64,000 nucleotides of DNA from an uncultured Roseovarius sp. (GTDB lineage Bacteria > Pseudomonadota > Alphaproteobacteria > Rhodobacterales > Rhodobacteraceae), in assembly GCA_951812895.1 (NCBI GenBank), contig OX638333.1:3142001-3206000 (forward strand), written 5' to 3'. Shown one piece after another: positions 9,195 through 17,465 of the stretch. Below the pieces are notes generated by a model. That model did no database searches and was not told where the DNA came from. It saw only the letters and a list, made by a program, of their open reading frames with translations. How positions within the stretch are numbered: the first letter of the stretch is position 1; every line of letters starts with the position of its first letter. A program made the position numbers and the translations under genes.

Positions 9195-10182
9195 CGGCAC
9201 AAATCGCGTCTTCCACAGGTTGCCCACATTGGTCGAGTACAAATACGCCGTACTCTTCTTCGGCATCTGTACCCAGGGCAACATCATTCGGGCCGTCGAA
9301 CTGGGTCAAATGTAGAACTCCAGCTACGCCTGACGCGTTTGTACCTCCAAATACCCCCGCATAATCTCCAATATCCGAGCCGACAACATTTTCAGCTGGG
9401 AAAGGTGTTCCGTCAAAATTGGTCTGATCATATTCAATTTGTGTCCCGGTAAAGGTGCCGTTTGCATCAATGGCAGTACTGATCAATACGATTGACGGTA
9501 AAGCGGTTCCCGTATCGACCAGAACCCGATTGAAGATGTTCCCTTCGACAGAATTGTCTGCGAAATCCGCTTGGAAAACAACATCCCCGGTGATTTCGGC
9601 CGATTGGTCGGGTATGAGCTCTTCCGGCGTACCTGCAGGAACCGCTAACAAATCACCGCCGTCGCCACGCAGATTGGTCAGTCCGAGATAGTCACCTGCA
9701 TAGGTCACCAAACCGGTTGTTGGTGTGACTGCCGGCGGCGTGTAGTCGCCGTCGCGTTCAAAATAACCCCCGCCAAAGAACCTGTTGCGTGGCCCGCCGG
9801 TGACAACCACACCCGCACGCACCGCGCCCTCATTGCGTGATTGCGCCACATAAGCCGTGGAATGCCGGTCTAGCGGGTCATCCTGTGCGGTGTAGGCTTC
9901 GTATCCTGGTCGATCCAGCGCAGCTTTCCGGGTATAGACCGCTGAAAACGGCAGCTCATCCAGAGTGATGCCTTCGACTGTCAGCGTCATAGCAACCGGA
10001 TCATATACCAATCTGGTCAAGTCGTTTGCGACCGCTGCCGGCACCGTAACCGCAGTGTCCTCTGTAACAACGCCGGGGACCACCGGTGCCACGACAGGTG
10101 TAACCTCCGGAGTAAACGGATTAGACCCCGAACAGCCAAAAAGATATGCCGGTAAAACCAGCATCGCCAGATAACGTTTCAT
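9181..10182 (-). CDS. Lipoprotein, predicted SLAM client with TbpB-like C-terminal barrel
   Basis: A 333-residue protein beginning MKRYLAMLVLPAYLFGC with a lipobox whose lipidated residue would be Cys17. A proline/valine/threonine-rich linker (about 20-55) follows, as in surface-tethered lipoproteins. The rest is rich in G, D, T and aromatic residues; near the end, GDYAGVFGGTNASGVAGVLH resembles the barrel strand of transferrin-binding-protein-B-like domains. The last residues hold two cysteines (LDQCGQPVEDAICAG), perhaps disulphide-linked. The ATG at 10182 was preferred to an in-frame TTG at 10200. It overlaps the SLAM-like gene by 14 bases. The ligand is unknown. Confidence 0.7.
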   Translation of the reverse strand: MKRYLAMLVLPAYLFGCSGSNPFTPEVTPVVAPVVPGVVTEDTAVTVPAAVANDLTRLVYDPVAMTLTVEGITLDELPFSAVYTRKAALDRPGYEAYTAQDDPLDRHSTAYVAQSRNEGAVRAGVVVTGGPRNRFFGGGYFERDGDYTPPAVTPTTGLVTYAGDYLGLTNLRGDGGDLLAVPAGTPEELIPDQSAEITGDVVFQADFADNSVEGNIFNRVLVDTGTALPSIVLISTAIDANGTFTGTQIEYDQTNFDGTPFPAENVVGSDIGDYAGVFGGTNASGVAGVLHLTQFDGPNDVALGTDAEEEYGVFVLDQCGQPVEDAICAGVNP

Positions 10183-10441
10183 AGTGAGCACTGCCCTCAA
10201 TATGTATGTTTTTTATTCTTTTGCCTGAAATTCAGCGCATTACGCGGCAAAGTCAATGTTTTCCTTTGCCCGCAAACCGGGAATCGTGCCACTGTTGCAT
10301 GCCTGCCTGCACCGCATATTGAGTTTTCGATTGCGTAATCCTCAATATATAGTGGGCACCGACTCACCCTTGTTGCCAGCGCCCGGGATGTACATTTGAC
10401 TGAGCCGGGCAAACGTGAAGACATAAGACCGAGAGACACCG

Positions 10442-11263
10442 ATGAAGCAGTATCACACGGCGCTACAGACAGTTCTGGACACCGGCACTCCGTCGACCGA
10501 CCGTACGGGCACGGGAACGCTGTCTTGTTTTGGCATGCAGTCCCGGTATTCGCTTGATGATGGCTTTCCCCTGGTGACCACGAAAAAGCTGCATATCCGT
10601 TCTATCATCTATGAACTGCTTTGGTTCCTTTCCGGCGACACCAATATCGCCTACCTCAAGGAAAACGGGGTTTCGATCTGGGATGAGTGGGCAGATGAAA
10701 ACGGGGACCTTGGACCTGTTTATGGTCACCAATGGCGCCATTTTCCCGCATTGGAGCCAACGGATGACCCTGCATTGTTTCGAGCGCGTGAGATCGACCA
10801 GATCACCCAGTTGATCGAAATGATCCGGAAATCTCCGGACAGTCGCCGCCTGATCGTATCAGCCTGGAATCCGGGTGATGTGCCGGAGATGGCGCTGCCA
10901 CCCTGTCACACGCTTTGGCAGATACGTATCATCGGGCGGAAGATGCATCTGCAGCTTTATCAGCGATCCGCGGATATGTTCCTTGGTGTGCCTTTCAACA
11001 TCGCGTCTTATGCACTGCTTTTGGAGATGCTGGCGCATGTGACGGGGTATGAGGCGGGGGATTTTGTTCACACGCTCGGTGATGCACACATCTATTCCAA
11101 CCATGTTGATCAGGTCCGCCTTCAACTTTCCCGAACTCCGAAACCTTTGCCCAAGCTTCGGATCACGCGGGACGTGCAGTCAATTTTCGATTTTTGCTAC
11201 GAGGATTTTGAAATTTTGGATTACGTCCCGGATGCGCATATCAAGGCACCGGTCGCAGTCTGA
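10442..11263 (+). CDS. thyA: Thymidylate synthase
   Basis: A 273-residue folate-dependent enzyme making dTMP from dUMP. The catalytic cysteine is C155 in LPPCHTLWQ. The N-terminal [11 protein letters not shown] phosphate loop, the dUMP-binding [17 protein letters not shown] and the C-terminal APVAV end are intact. The length is close to the E. coli type. The region upstream (10183-10441) is a divergent promoter region shared with the lipoprotein gene. Just after the stop, a nested stem (GAGTC...GACTC around GCAC-AAA-GTGC, 11262-11290) could end transcription but lacks a T run. Confidence 0.95.
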   Translation: MKQYHTALQTVLDTGTPSTDRTGTGTLSCFGMQSRYSLDDGFPLVTTKKLHIRSIIYELLWFLSGDTNIAYLKENGVSIWDEWADENGDLGPVYGHQWRHFPALEPTDDPALFRAREIDQITQLIEMIRKSPDSRRLIVSAWNPGDVPEMALPPCHTLWQIRIIGRKMHLQLYQRSADMFLGVPFNIASYALLLEMLAHVTGYEAGDFVHTLGDAHIYSNHVDQVRLQLSRTPKPLPKLRITRDVQSIFDFCYEDFEILDYVPDAHIKAPVAV

Positions 11264-11398
11264 GTCACTGCACAAAGTGCAAAGACTCAAAATGTGTGAA
11301 CACTCTGTTTCCACCTAAAAAAATTGACAGACACGCGTGTATCTATACCATATGTTGTATCCGAAAACGGGCCCAATAAACGGATATGTGAGGATTCC

Positions 11399-11671
11399 AT
11401 GCGAATTGTTAAACCACTTGCCGCTGCCATGACCCTGGCGGTTCTTGCTGCCCCGGCATTTGCCGAGGGTGTGAAAATTTATGCCTACCCCAGTAACGCA
11501 AACTATTGCCCTGCCGGGCTTCAGCCGATCACAATTTCCGGCGTGATCTGCTGTGGTACACCCAATCAAAGCATGACATATCAACAGGTTATGCGCCATC
11601 CGGTTCGCAAGAAGGTGCACCGTGTGAAGCACTCAGAAGTATGCCCAGAGGGTCAAAAAGGCTGCTACTGA
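11399..11671 (+). CDS. Small secreted cysteine-containing protein
   Basis: A 90-residue protein of unknown function. A clean signal peptide (MRIVKPLAAAMTLAVLAAPAFAEG) predicts export. The mature part has five cysteines (NYCPAG, VICCG, EVCPEGQKGCY), likely disulphide-bonded in the periplasm, and a basic middle (RHPVRKKVHRVKH). The start follows AGGATTCC. It stands alone between thyA and the ArsC-like gene. The 11672-11960 stretch after it shows no gene. Confidence 0.72.
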   Translation: MRIVKPLAAAMTLAVLAAPAFAEGVKIYAYPSNANYCPAGLQPITISGVICCGTPNQSMTYQQVMRHPVRKKVHRVKHSEVCPEGQKGCY

Positions 11672-11960
11672 TACCTGCTTAAGCTGGTTTTGAATGCATC
11701 TGTTGATGTTCTGAAATCCGGGGTGCGTTACACTGCCCGGGTTAAGTTTGGTTGATACCCGATATCTCCAGATGCTGTGTTTGGTCGATCGCATTTCAGC
11801 CGGTCGTGGTGATTACGGTTTAATCAGGCGTAACGTAGGGTATTGAAATTAAAAGAAGTTTGCGACCCCTGTTAACTACACTCAGCTTAGACTTCCTTTG
11901 GCTTTTGAGCCGCGCATGCCGAAACGCTTCAGTTATTCCCCCTAAAAGGTGCTCTGGAAA

Positions 11961-12275
11961 ATGATCCTCTATGGTTTGAAGAACTGTGACACATGTCGCA
12001 AGGTATTGAAATTATTGCCGGAAACGGAATTCAAAGACGTCCGCATGGATGGTGTTCCGGCAGAGATATTGACCCTTGCGCATGAGCGCTTCAAAGATCG
12101 TCTGGTCAACACAAGATCGACCACATGGCGCGAATTGAGCGCCGAGGAAAGACTCTCTAACCCTTTGGAATTACTCTCAGAAAATCCGACATTAATGAAG
12201 CGCCCTCTGATTGTAGACGAGGATAATATGTATCTCGGCTGGGATCGAGAAGTTCAAACGCAGCTACTTGGATAA
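11961..12275 (+). CDS. ArsC/Spx-family thioredoxin-fold reductase
   Basis: About 104 residues with the start MILYGLKNCDTCRK: a thioredoxin-fold CxxC motif near residues 9-12, then TLMKRPLIVD, the conserved Arg-Pro segment of the ArsC/YffB/Spx family. The family includes glutaredoxin-dependent arsenate reductases and proteins of unknown role such as YffB; with no arsenic genes nearby I would not call this arsenate reductase. The ATG at 11961 is preferred to a GTG at 11949 because the family begins right at this point. Confidence 0.85.
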   Translation: MILYGLKNCDTCRKVLKLLPETEFKDVRMDGVPAEILTLAHERFKDRLVNTRSTTWRELSAEERLSNPLELLSENPTLMKRPLIVDEDNMYLGWDREVQTQLLG

Positions 12276-12319
12276 TTCGCCAGAACACTTATCTGGCAGC
12301 TAAGAACAAGGAGCATCCT

Positions 12320-12688
12320 ATGCGCAACGCGGCCCTCATCCTCGGCATTCTCGGCGGTCTGTTGGCCATGTTGGTCGGGTTCTTTCATCTGGGGAAAATC
12401 GAGTTTGTTCAAGCGTTTGGAGAAGTAGACGGCATTGTGGAGCAGGCTGAAAATGTCGGCCTGATCCGCGTGATCAGCTTTCTTGGGCCTGTGATGGCGA
12501 TTGCCGGGGCTGCGATGTCGCCGATGCGCGCGCTATGGGGTGGTTTACTATTGTTGGTTTCCGGCGGGGCAATGCTCTATGCGTTTGGCCTGTCAATCTA
12601 CACGATTTTCCCGATCGGGATGACAATCTGTGCCGGATTTTTCGCCATCGCAGCGGGCAAGCCAGATGAGCCAAAGGCGCATTTCTGA
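12320..12688 (+). CDS. Small integral membrane protein
   Basis: A 122-residue protein with three to four predicted membrane helices (ILGILGGLLAMLVGFFHL; VISFLGPVMAIAGAAM; ALWGGLLLLVSGGAMLYAFG; IYTIFPIGMTICAGFFAIAA). An AAGGAG ribosome site lies before the ATG. No family is recognised with confidence and no catalytic motif is visible. It follows the ArsC-like gene by 44 bases and may share its transcript. A strong terminator overlaps its 3' end. Confidence 0.7.
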   Translation: MRNAALILGILGGLLAMLVGFFHLGKIEFVQAFGEVDGIVEQAENVGLIRVISFLGPVMAIAGAAMSPMRALWGGLLLLVSGGAMLYAFGLSIYTIFPIGMTICAGFFAIAAGKPDEPKAHF

Positions 12689-12706
12689 CGCCTTTGGTTG
12701 TTGTTT
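12671..12706 (+). terminator. Intrinsic terminator after the membrane-protein gene
   Basis: A perfect nine-base-pair stem, CCAAAGGCG (12671-12679) with CGCCTTTGG (12689-12697), a nine-base loop containing the stop codon, and a T-rich tail TTGTTGTTT. It ends the plus-strand transcript just before the convergent thrS gene. The minus-strand side lacks a T run. Confidence 0.7.
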
Positions 12707-12717
12707 CGCAACAGAAA

Positions 12718-14664
12718 TTACCGCTTGTCCGGCGCTGTTGCGTCAGCGGAAAGCACATTCTTTACGTCTTCCAGCTGTTCAACCTTGGTCTGCTTTTCGC
12801 CAAGCCTGCGCACTGTGACAGTGCCTTCGGCGACTTCCTTCATGCCGCATGCCAGGATCACCGGCACCTTGCTGACCGAATGTTCGCGCACCTTGTAATT
12901 GATCTTTTCGTTACGGATATCAGCCTCTGCCCGAATACCAGCAGCGCGTAATTTCGACGTAACTTCAAGAACATAGTCGTTGGCTTCGGTCACAATCGAG
13001 GCGACGACAACCTGTCGCGGGGCCAGCCAGAAAGGCAGTTTGCCTGCGTGCTCTTCAATCAGTATTCCGATAAACCGCTCAAACGATCCCAACGTTGCCC
13101 GGTGCAACATGACTGGCCGGTGTTTTGCCCCGTCTTCGGCAATATATGTGGCGTTCAGCCGTTCAGGCAGTACAAAATCCACCTGATGTGTGCCACATTG
13201 CCAATCCCGACCAATTGCATCGGTCAGCACGAATTCCAGTTTGGGCCCATAAAACGCGCCTTCGCCCGGGTTCATTTCCGGCTCGATCCCGGCAGCGCGC
13301 GTCGCGGCCAGTAGTGCGGCCTCGGCTTTGTCCCAAACCTCGTCCGAGCCCGAGCGTACATCCGGACGATCCGAGAATTTGACACTGAAATTTTCAAAGC
13401 CAAGATCCCGGTAAACCTCAGAAAGAAAGCGGATAAATTCGGCAGTTTCGCCTTCAATCTGATCTTCGCGGCAAAAGATATGGCCGTCATCCTGGGTAAA
13501 TCCGCGCACACGCATCACGCCGTGCAGGGCGCCGGACGGTTCGTAGCGGTTACAGGAACCAAACTCTGCCATGCGCAGGGGAAGATCGCGATAGGATTTT
13601 AAACCCTGGTTGAAAATCTGAACGTGGCACGGGCAGTTCATTGGTTTCAGGGCATTAATGGCCTTTTCTCGGGCATGTTCCTCGTCCACTTCGACGATAA
13701 ACATGTTCTCCTGATACTTTTCCCAATGCCCGGACGCTTCCCACAATTTGCGATCGACAACTTGCGGTGTGTTCACCTCTACATAGCCGCCCTTGCGTTG
13801 CTGGCGGCGCATATAATCCTGTAGCTCTGTATATATCGTCCAGCCATTCGGGTGCCAGAACACCTGTCCAGGGGCTTCTTCCTGCATGTGAAACAGGTCC
13901 ATTTCGCGACCCAGCCGGCGATGGTCCCGCTTTTCGGCTTCTTCCAGGAAGTGAATGTATTGTTTGAGCTTTTCCTTACCGGTGAAGGCAACACCATAGA
14001 TACGTTGCAGCATCGCGCGGTCTGAATCTCCACGCCAATAGGCGCCTGCGATGGACATCAGACGGAATGCATCGGCAGGCAATTGGCCGGTGTGCTGCAG
14101 GTGTGGACCGCGGCAAAGATCCTGCCAGTGGCCGTGCCAGTACATGCGAAGCGGTTCATTGCCTGGGATCGCTTCGATCAGCTCTACTTTGTAAGGCTCA
14201 CCATTGTCGTGGTAGAATTGAGTCGCGCGTTCGCGTGACCAGATTTCGGTTTTCACAACATCGCGCAAATTGATGATTTCTTTCATCTTTTTCTCGATCA
14301 CGCCGAGATCTTCGGGCGTGAAAGGTTCTGCGCGGTCGAAATCATAGTACCAGCCGTTTTCAATAACCGGACCAATTGTAACTTTAGTATCCGGCCAAAT
14401 TTCCTGAACAGCGCGGGCCATGACATGGGCCAGGTCGTGGCGGATCAGCTCGTTCGCGGCTGCCTCGTCCTTCATCGTATTGATACTGATGGAGGAATCT
14501 TGTTCGATGGGCCATTGCAGATCCCAGTGCTGGCCATCAACATGGGCCGAGATAGCCTTTTTGCCGAGCGAGTTTGAAATGCTCGTCGCGACATCAGCGG
14601 GGGTGACGCCCTTGTCAAAAGAACGTGCGTTACCATCAGGAAAAGTAAGGGAAATCTGGGCCAT
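12718..14664 (-). CDS. thrS: Threonine-tRNA ligase
   Basis: A 648-residue class II aminoacyl-tRNA synthetase charging tRNA-Thr. In order: TGS domain (about 1-62, [13 protein letters not shown]), editing domain with the [10 protein letters not shown] histidine motif and a zinc-type second segment ([10 protein letters not shown]), catalytic core with class II motifs ([36 protein letters not shown]) and the C-terminal anticodon-binding domain. The ATG at 14664 was chosen for its GAGGAG site about ten bases upstream and because it begins the TGS domain. Length is normal. Confidence 0.96.
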   Translation of the reverse strand: MAQISLTFPDGNARSFDKGVTPADVATSISNSLGKKAISAHVDGQHWDLQWPIEQDSSISINTMKDEAAANELIRHDLAHVMARAVQEIWPDTKVTIGPVIENGWYYDFDRAEPFTPEDLGVIEKKMKEIINLRDVVKTEIWSRERATQFYHDNGEPYKVELIEAIPGNEPLRMYWHGHWQDLCRGPHLQHTGQLPADAFRLMSIAGAYWRGDSDRAMLQRIYGVAFTGKEKLKQYIHFLEEAEKRDHRRLGREMDLFHMQEEAPGQVFWHPNGWTIYTELQDYMRRQQRKGGYVEVNTPQVVDRKLWEASGHWEKYQENMFIVEVDEEHAREKAINALKPMNCPCHVQIFNQGLKSYRDLPLRMAEFGSCNRYEPSGALHGVMRVRGFTQDDGHIFCREDQIEGETAEFIRFLSEVYRDLGFENFSVKFSDRPDVRSGSDEVWDKAEAALLAATRAAGIEPEMNPGEGAFYGPKLEFVLTDAIGRDWQCGTHQVDFVLPERLNATYIAEDGAKHRPVMLHRATLGSFERFIGILIEEHAGKLPFWLAPRQVVVASIVTEANDYVLEVTSKLRAAGIRAEADIRNEKINYKVREHSVSKVPVILACGMKEVAEGTVTVRRLGEKQTKVEQLEDVKNVLSADATAPDKR

Positions 14665-14771
14665 ATGCCACATGCTCCTCGTCGGTTTGGCGCCCACGGA
14701 ACGCCCGGTTGCGGGTTATTTTGATGATTGCCTTTTGACGTGGAAGGGCTGCCAAGTCAAGGTGAGTGAAT

Positions 14772-14841
14772 TGTACAATTTGTACGCATTCAATGTACTA
14801 TAATCGAAGGAGAAACGAGTAGTTGTGTACATCGTGTACGC
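14772..14841. promoter_or_regulatory. Paired TGTAC-N4-TGTACGCA direct repeats
   Basis: TGTAC-N4-TGTACGCA occurs at 14772-14787 and again at 14826-14841, exactly 54 bases apart, with a fifth GTAC at 14795 and a TATAAT hexamer at 14799-14804 between them. No -35 hexamer sits 16-18 bases from the TATAAT. The arrangement looks like operators around a promoter in the thrS / small-gene intergenic region, but the regulator and the direction of transcription are unknown. Confidence 0.45.
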
Positions 14842-14868
14842 AATGTGGATGTCAGTCGTCACAGCCGG

Positions 14869-14985
14869 GTGTGCGAATGCATACGGGTTTGGTATCCCAA
14901 GGCATGCCAAATTCCAATGTAACATATTGACGCATATTGAAAAATTTTCGTTTACCCGCTCTGAGTTTTGTCTAGCTTGGGATGA
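14869..14985 (+). repeat. Duplicated leader, copy A
   Basis: Imperfect direct repeat of 15350-15455. Both copies begin GTGTGCGAATG and share a later TGCCAA, AT(A/C)TTGAC(G/A), TTTTCGTT(T/G)ACC and GTCTAGC in the same order. Copy A lies upstream of the 15037 gene. TTTACC and TAGCTT, 16 bases apart near the end, may be a promoter. Confidence 0.55.
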
Positions 14986-15036
14986 ACTGGCGACCGAACA
15001 AAGCGAACAGAGACGTCACTGGAAGGAGCAAAGCCA

Positions 15037-15282
15037 ATGGCCCAATACAACAACAATTTTGAGCTGACGATCGAGGATATCGAGTTGATCGAAAACTCGC
15101 TTCGAAATTCTTTTAACGAATTGTCGAGCCAAAGAGTGAGCCGTTCGCTGCTTGAAGCAGGTTCCGGTTCAGACGCGGATGCACTGGATGAAAATGTGCG
15201 CCAAATTCAGGATCTTTTGGGCCGGTTGCACAATCAAAAAGTATTTTTCCGTCCACGTGGTACAGCATACCTGAGCGGGTAA
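15037..15282 (+). CDS. Small hypothetical protein 1
   Basis: An 81-residue, acidic, mostly helical protein. The first half (FELTIEDIELIENSLRN) reads as an amphipathic helix; the middle is rich in S, D and A; and the end (RQIQDLLGRLHNQKVFFRP) as a second helix. There is no signal peptide or cysteine. A GGAAGGAG site precedes the ATG by about ten bases, so it is very probably translated. It has its own leader (14869-14985) that is duplicated before the next small gene. Function unknown. Confidence 0.7.
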   Translation: MAQYNNNFELTIEDIELIENSLRNSFNELSSQRVSRSLLEAGSGSDADALDENVRQIQDLLGRLHNQKVFFRPRGTAYLSG

Positions 15283-15349
15283 CACATCAGCGTTGAAATA
15301 AGAAAGCCGCGCCTCGATGTGGTTGCACGTCGTTCTCAGGTATTCAAAA

Positions 15350-15455
15350 GTGTGCGAATGTATGCAGGTCCGGTACGCAAATGTATGCCAATGTTTACCG
15401 TAACACATTGACACAAAAAGATATTTTTCGTTGACCGAAACTTGGTCTAGCACTA
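15350..15455 (+). repeat. Duplicated leader, copy B
   Basis: Second copy of the leader described at 14869-14985, upstream of the 15516 gene. It contains an internal direct repeat (GCGAATGTATGC then GCAAATGTATGC). At its end TTGACC and TAGACA are 17 bases apart, a plausible promoter better than the one in copy A. Confidence 0.55.
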
Positions 15456-15515
15456 GACATATCTTGTCACCATCACGGTGCGGGACACGAGCCCAAAGGC
15501 AACAGGACCTGAACA

Positions 15516-15710
15516 ATGGCCTATTCTGAAAGTGGTTACATCTCGTTGGTATCGGACGCTGTATCCAACGAGAGCACTGAACAAAGTTCTGAACAGATTG
15601 CGCATCAGCAAGCGAACAAGCTGCGAATCTGGCCGGTTCAGCTTCCAACGCTTCGTCCGAACACTGGCGGCTTGTTGCAGCAGATAGAAGCCAGATTGGG
15701 TTCGATCTGA
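15516..15710 (+). CDS. Small hypothetical protein 2
   Basis: A 64-residue protein beginning MAYSESGYISLVSDAV. It is polar and Q/S/E-rich, with a final helix LLQQIEARLGSI. It is not convincingly similar to the 81-residue neighbour in protein sequence, although both start MA(Q)Y/S and their upstream regions are duplicated. The ribosome site is weak (CAGGACC). It could be a diverged or decayed paralogue, or a real short protein. After it, 15711-15893 holds no gene. Confidence 0.5.
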   Translation: MAYSESGYISLVSDAVSNESTEQSSEQIAHQQANKLRIWPVQLPTLRPNTGGLLQQIEARLGSI

Positions 15711-15893
15711 ACTATCCGGCGCCGAAAGCTGGGACTTACCTGTTTTCAGATCATATTTGTATCGCGATTTTTGTCGCGTTTACGAATGATAATGGCCTGC
15801 GAGTAGAAATTCTGAAGTAAGTACCAAGCTTGTCTTGCATGCCTAACCCGCATCTAAGAAACTGCCGGAAATTGAGATTGGCAGAGGCACGAA

Positions 15894-16652
15894 ATGGGGC
15901 AAGCAGAGTTCTTTGACGCACCAACAGGACGGCGCATTGCCTATCATCTGACTGCGGGTGATGGGCCCGGCGTGGTTTTTCTGGGTGGTTTCAAGTCCGA
16001 CATGGAAGGCACCAAGGCGATCCATCTGGAAGAATGGGCGAAACGCAGGGGCCAGGGGTTTTTGCGGTTCGACTATTCCGGGCACGGTCAATCCTCAGAG
16101 GCTTTCACCGATGGTGCAATTGGTGACTGGGCCGAAGACGCGATGGCGGCGATCACCTTTCTGACCGAAGGGCCACAGATTCTGGTGGGGTCATCGATGG
16201 GAGGCTGGATATCGCTGCTATGTGCACGTGCAATACCGGATCGAATTGCGGGGATGGTGACTATAGCCGCAGCACCGGATTTTACCGAAGATTCTATGTG
16301 GGCCGGGTTCGATGATACGCAACGCGCTACGCTCCAACAAGAGGGACAGGTTGCGCTGCCAAGCGAGTATGATGAACCTTATGTCATCACGCGCCGCCTG
16401 ATTGAAGAAGGGCGCAACCAACTGGTGCTTCGCGATCCTTTGAACCTTCCGTTCCCGGTGCGGTTCTTGCAGGGCACCGCAGATGTGGATGTAGATATGT
16501 CGGTCGCTTTGCGGTTGCTGGATCATGCGCAAGGTGATGATTTGCGTCTGACATTGGTGAAAGGCGCGGATCATCGTTTTTCTGATTCAGAGTGTCTGAC
16601 CTTGATAGAGAAATCCGTTGAAAAGGTCATAGCCCGGGCCATGCCGGACTGA
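15894..16652 (+). CDS. Alpha/beta hydrolase
   Basis: A 252-residue serine hydrolase. The nucleophile elbow is VGSSMGGW; the oxyanion region follows VVFLGGFKSDMEGTKA; the acid is near GTADVDVD and the histidine near GADHRFSD. The order and size fit the ABHD10/palmitoyl-thioesterase-like branch, but the substrate is not determined. No signal peptide. It is 89 bases before a second, unrelated-looking alpha/beta hydrolase on the same strand. Confidence 0.85.
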   Translation: MGQAEFFDAPTGRRIAYHLTAGDGPGVVFLGGFKSDMEGTKAIHLEEWAKRRGQGFLRFDYSGHGQSSEAFTDGAIGDWAEDAMAAITFLTEGPQILVGSSMGGWISLLCARAIPDRIAGMVTIAAAPDFTEDSMWAGFDDTQRATLQQEGQVALPSEYDEPYVITRRLIEEGRNQLVLRDPLNLPFPVRFLQGTADVDVDMSVALRLLDHAQGDDLRLTLVKGADHRFSDSECLTLIEKSVEKVIARAMPD

Positions 16653-16741
16653 GCCTTTCACAGCCTTGATTTTCCGGGCCGATGTGGCACTCTGACATCA
16701 AGAATGGCGGGCAGATCATCGGGCAGCAAGGATAAGAATAA

Positions 16742-17434
16742 ATGAAAGAGCCGCTTGTATTTTTGCCGGGCGCAATGTGCGATGCGCGGGTGTTTGGACC
16801 ACAAATAACCGCTTTCAGCCCAGATCAGACGGTAATAGTGGCCCCGATTACAGGTGGTGAACGGATTGAAGAAATTGCATCGGGCCTGTTGAGTGGGCTA
16901 CCGCATAAATTCGCGTTGATGGGTTTGTCGATGGGCGGGATGGTGGCAATGGAAATCCTGCGCCGCGCGCCTGAGCGGGTGACCCGCATTGCGCTGATGT
17001 CCACAAATGCTCTTGCAGAGACGCCGCAGACAGCCGCGGATTTCGAACCAATGATCATCAAATTGCGCGCCGGTCAGGTAGAGGCCGCGGTAGAAGGTTT
17101 AATTCGGCCGGAGGCTTTGGTGCTTGGCCCGGACCGGACTGCGATATTGTCGTTGGTGGTTGAAATGGCAAATAATCTTGGGGTCGACGTGATCATCAAT
17201 CAGCTGCGCGCGTTGCAGCGCAGGCAGGACTATCAGGGGATATTGCGGCGCTGTAAGGTTCCGGCGCTGGTTTTGTGCGGCGAACAGGACAAGCTGACGT
17301 CACCGAGGCATCATGCCTTTCTGGCAGAGCTTATCCCCGATGCGTCACTTGCCATCATCGAAGGCGCCGGGCATTTACCGGTGCTTGAGCAGCCGGATCT
17401 TGTGAATGATGCGCTTAGAGCGTGGATGGCGTAG
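16742..17434 (+). CDS. Alpha/beta hydrolase
   Basis: A 230-residue hydrolase with the elbow GLSMGGMVAMEIL, an acid in LCGEQDKLTSP and the histidine in IEGAGHLPVLEQP. The start MKEPLVFLPGAMCDARVF, with residues C-D-A-R after the oxyanion strand, recurs in small soluble esterase-like proteins of alphaproteobacteria. The substrate is unknown. It converges on phaZ with only 31 bases between the stops. A role in polyester-oligomer hydrolysis is possible from location but not shown. Confidence 0.83.
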   Translation: MKEPLVFLPGAMCDARVFGPQITAFSPDQTVIVAPITGGERIEEIASGLLSGLPHKFALMGLSMGGMVAMEILRRAPERVTRIALMSTNALAETPQTAADFEPMIIKLRAGQVEAAVEGLIRPEALVLGPDRTAILSLVVEMANNLGVDVIINQLRALQRRQDYQGILRRCKVPALVLCGEQDKLTSPRHHAFLAELIPDASLAIIEGAGHLPVLEQPDLVNDALRAWMA

Positions 17435-17465
17435 CCGGGATCTGGGCTGTCTTGATTGCAGTGGA

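Noticed and set aside
11262-11290. Nested stem after thyA as an intrinsic terminator
   Set aside because: The stem is short and lacks a T run, so it is mentioned in the gene entry but not called.
14799-14804. TATAAT as a clear promoter with TTGTAC
   Set aside because: The nearest TTGTAC hexamers are 13 or 22 bases away, not 16-18, so a standard promoter is not supported.
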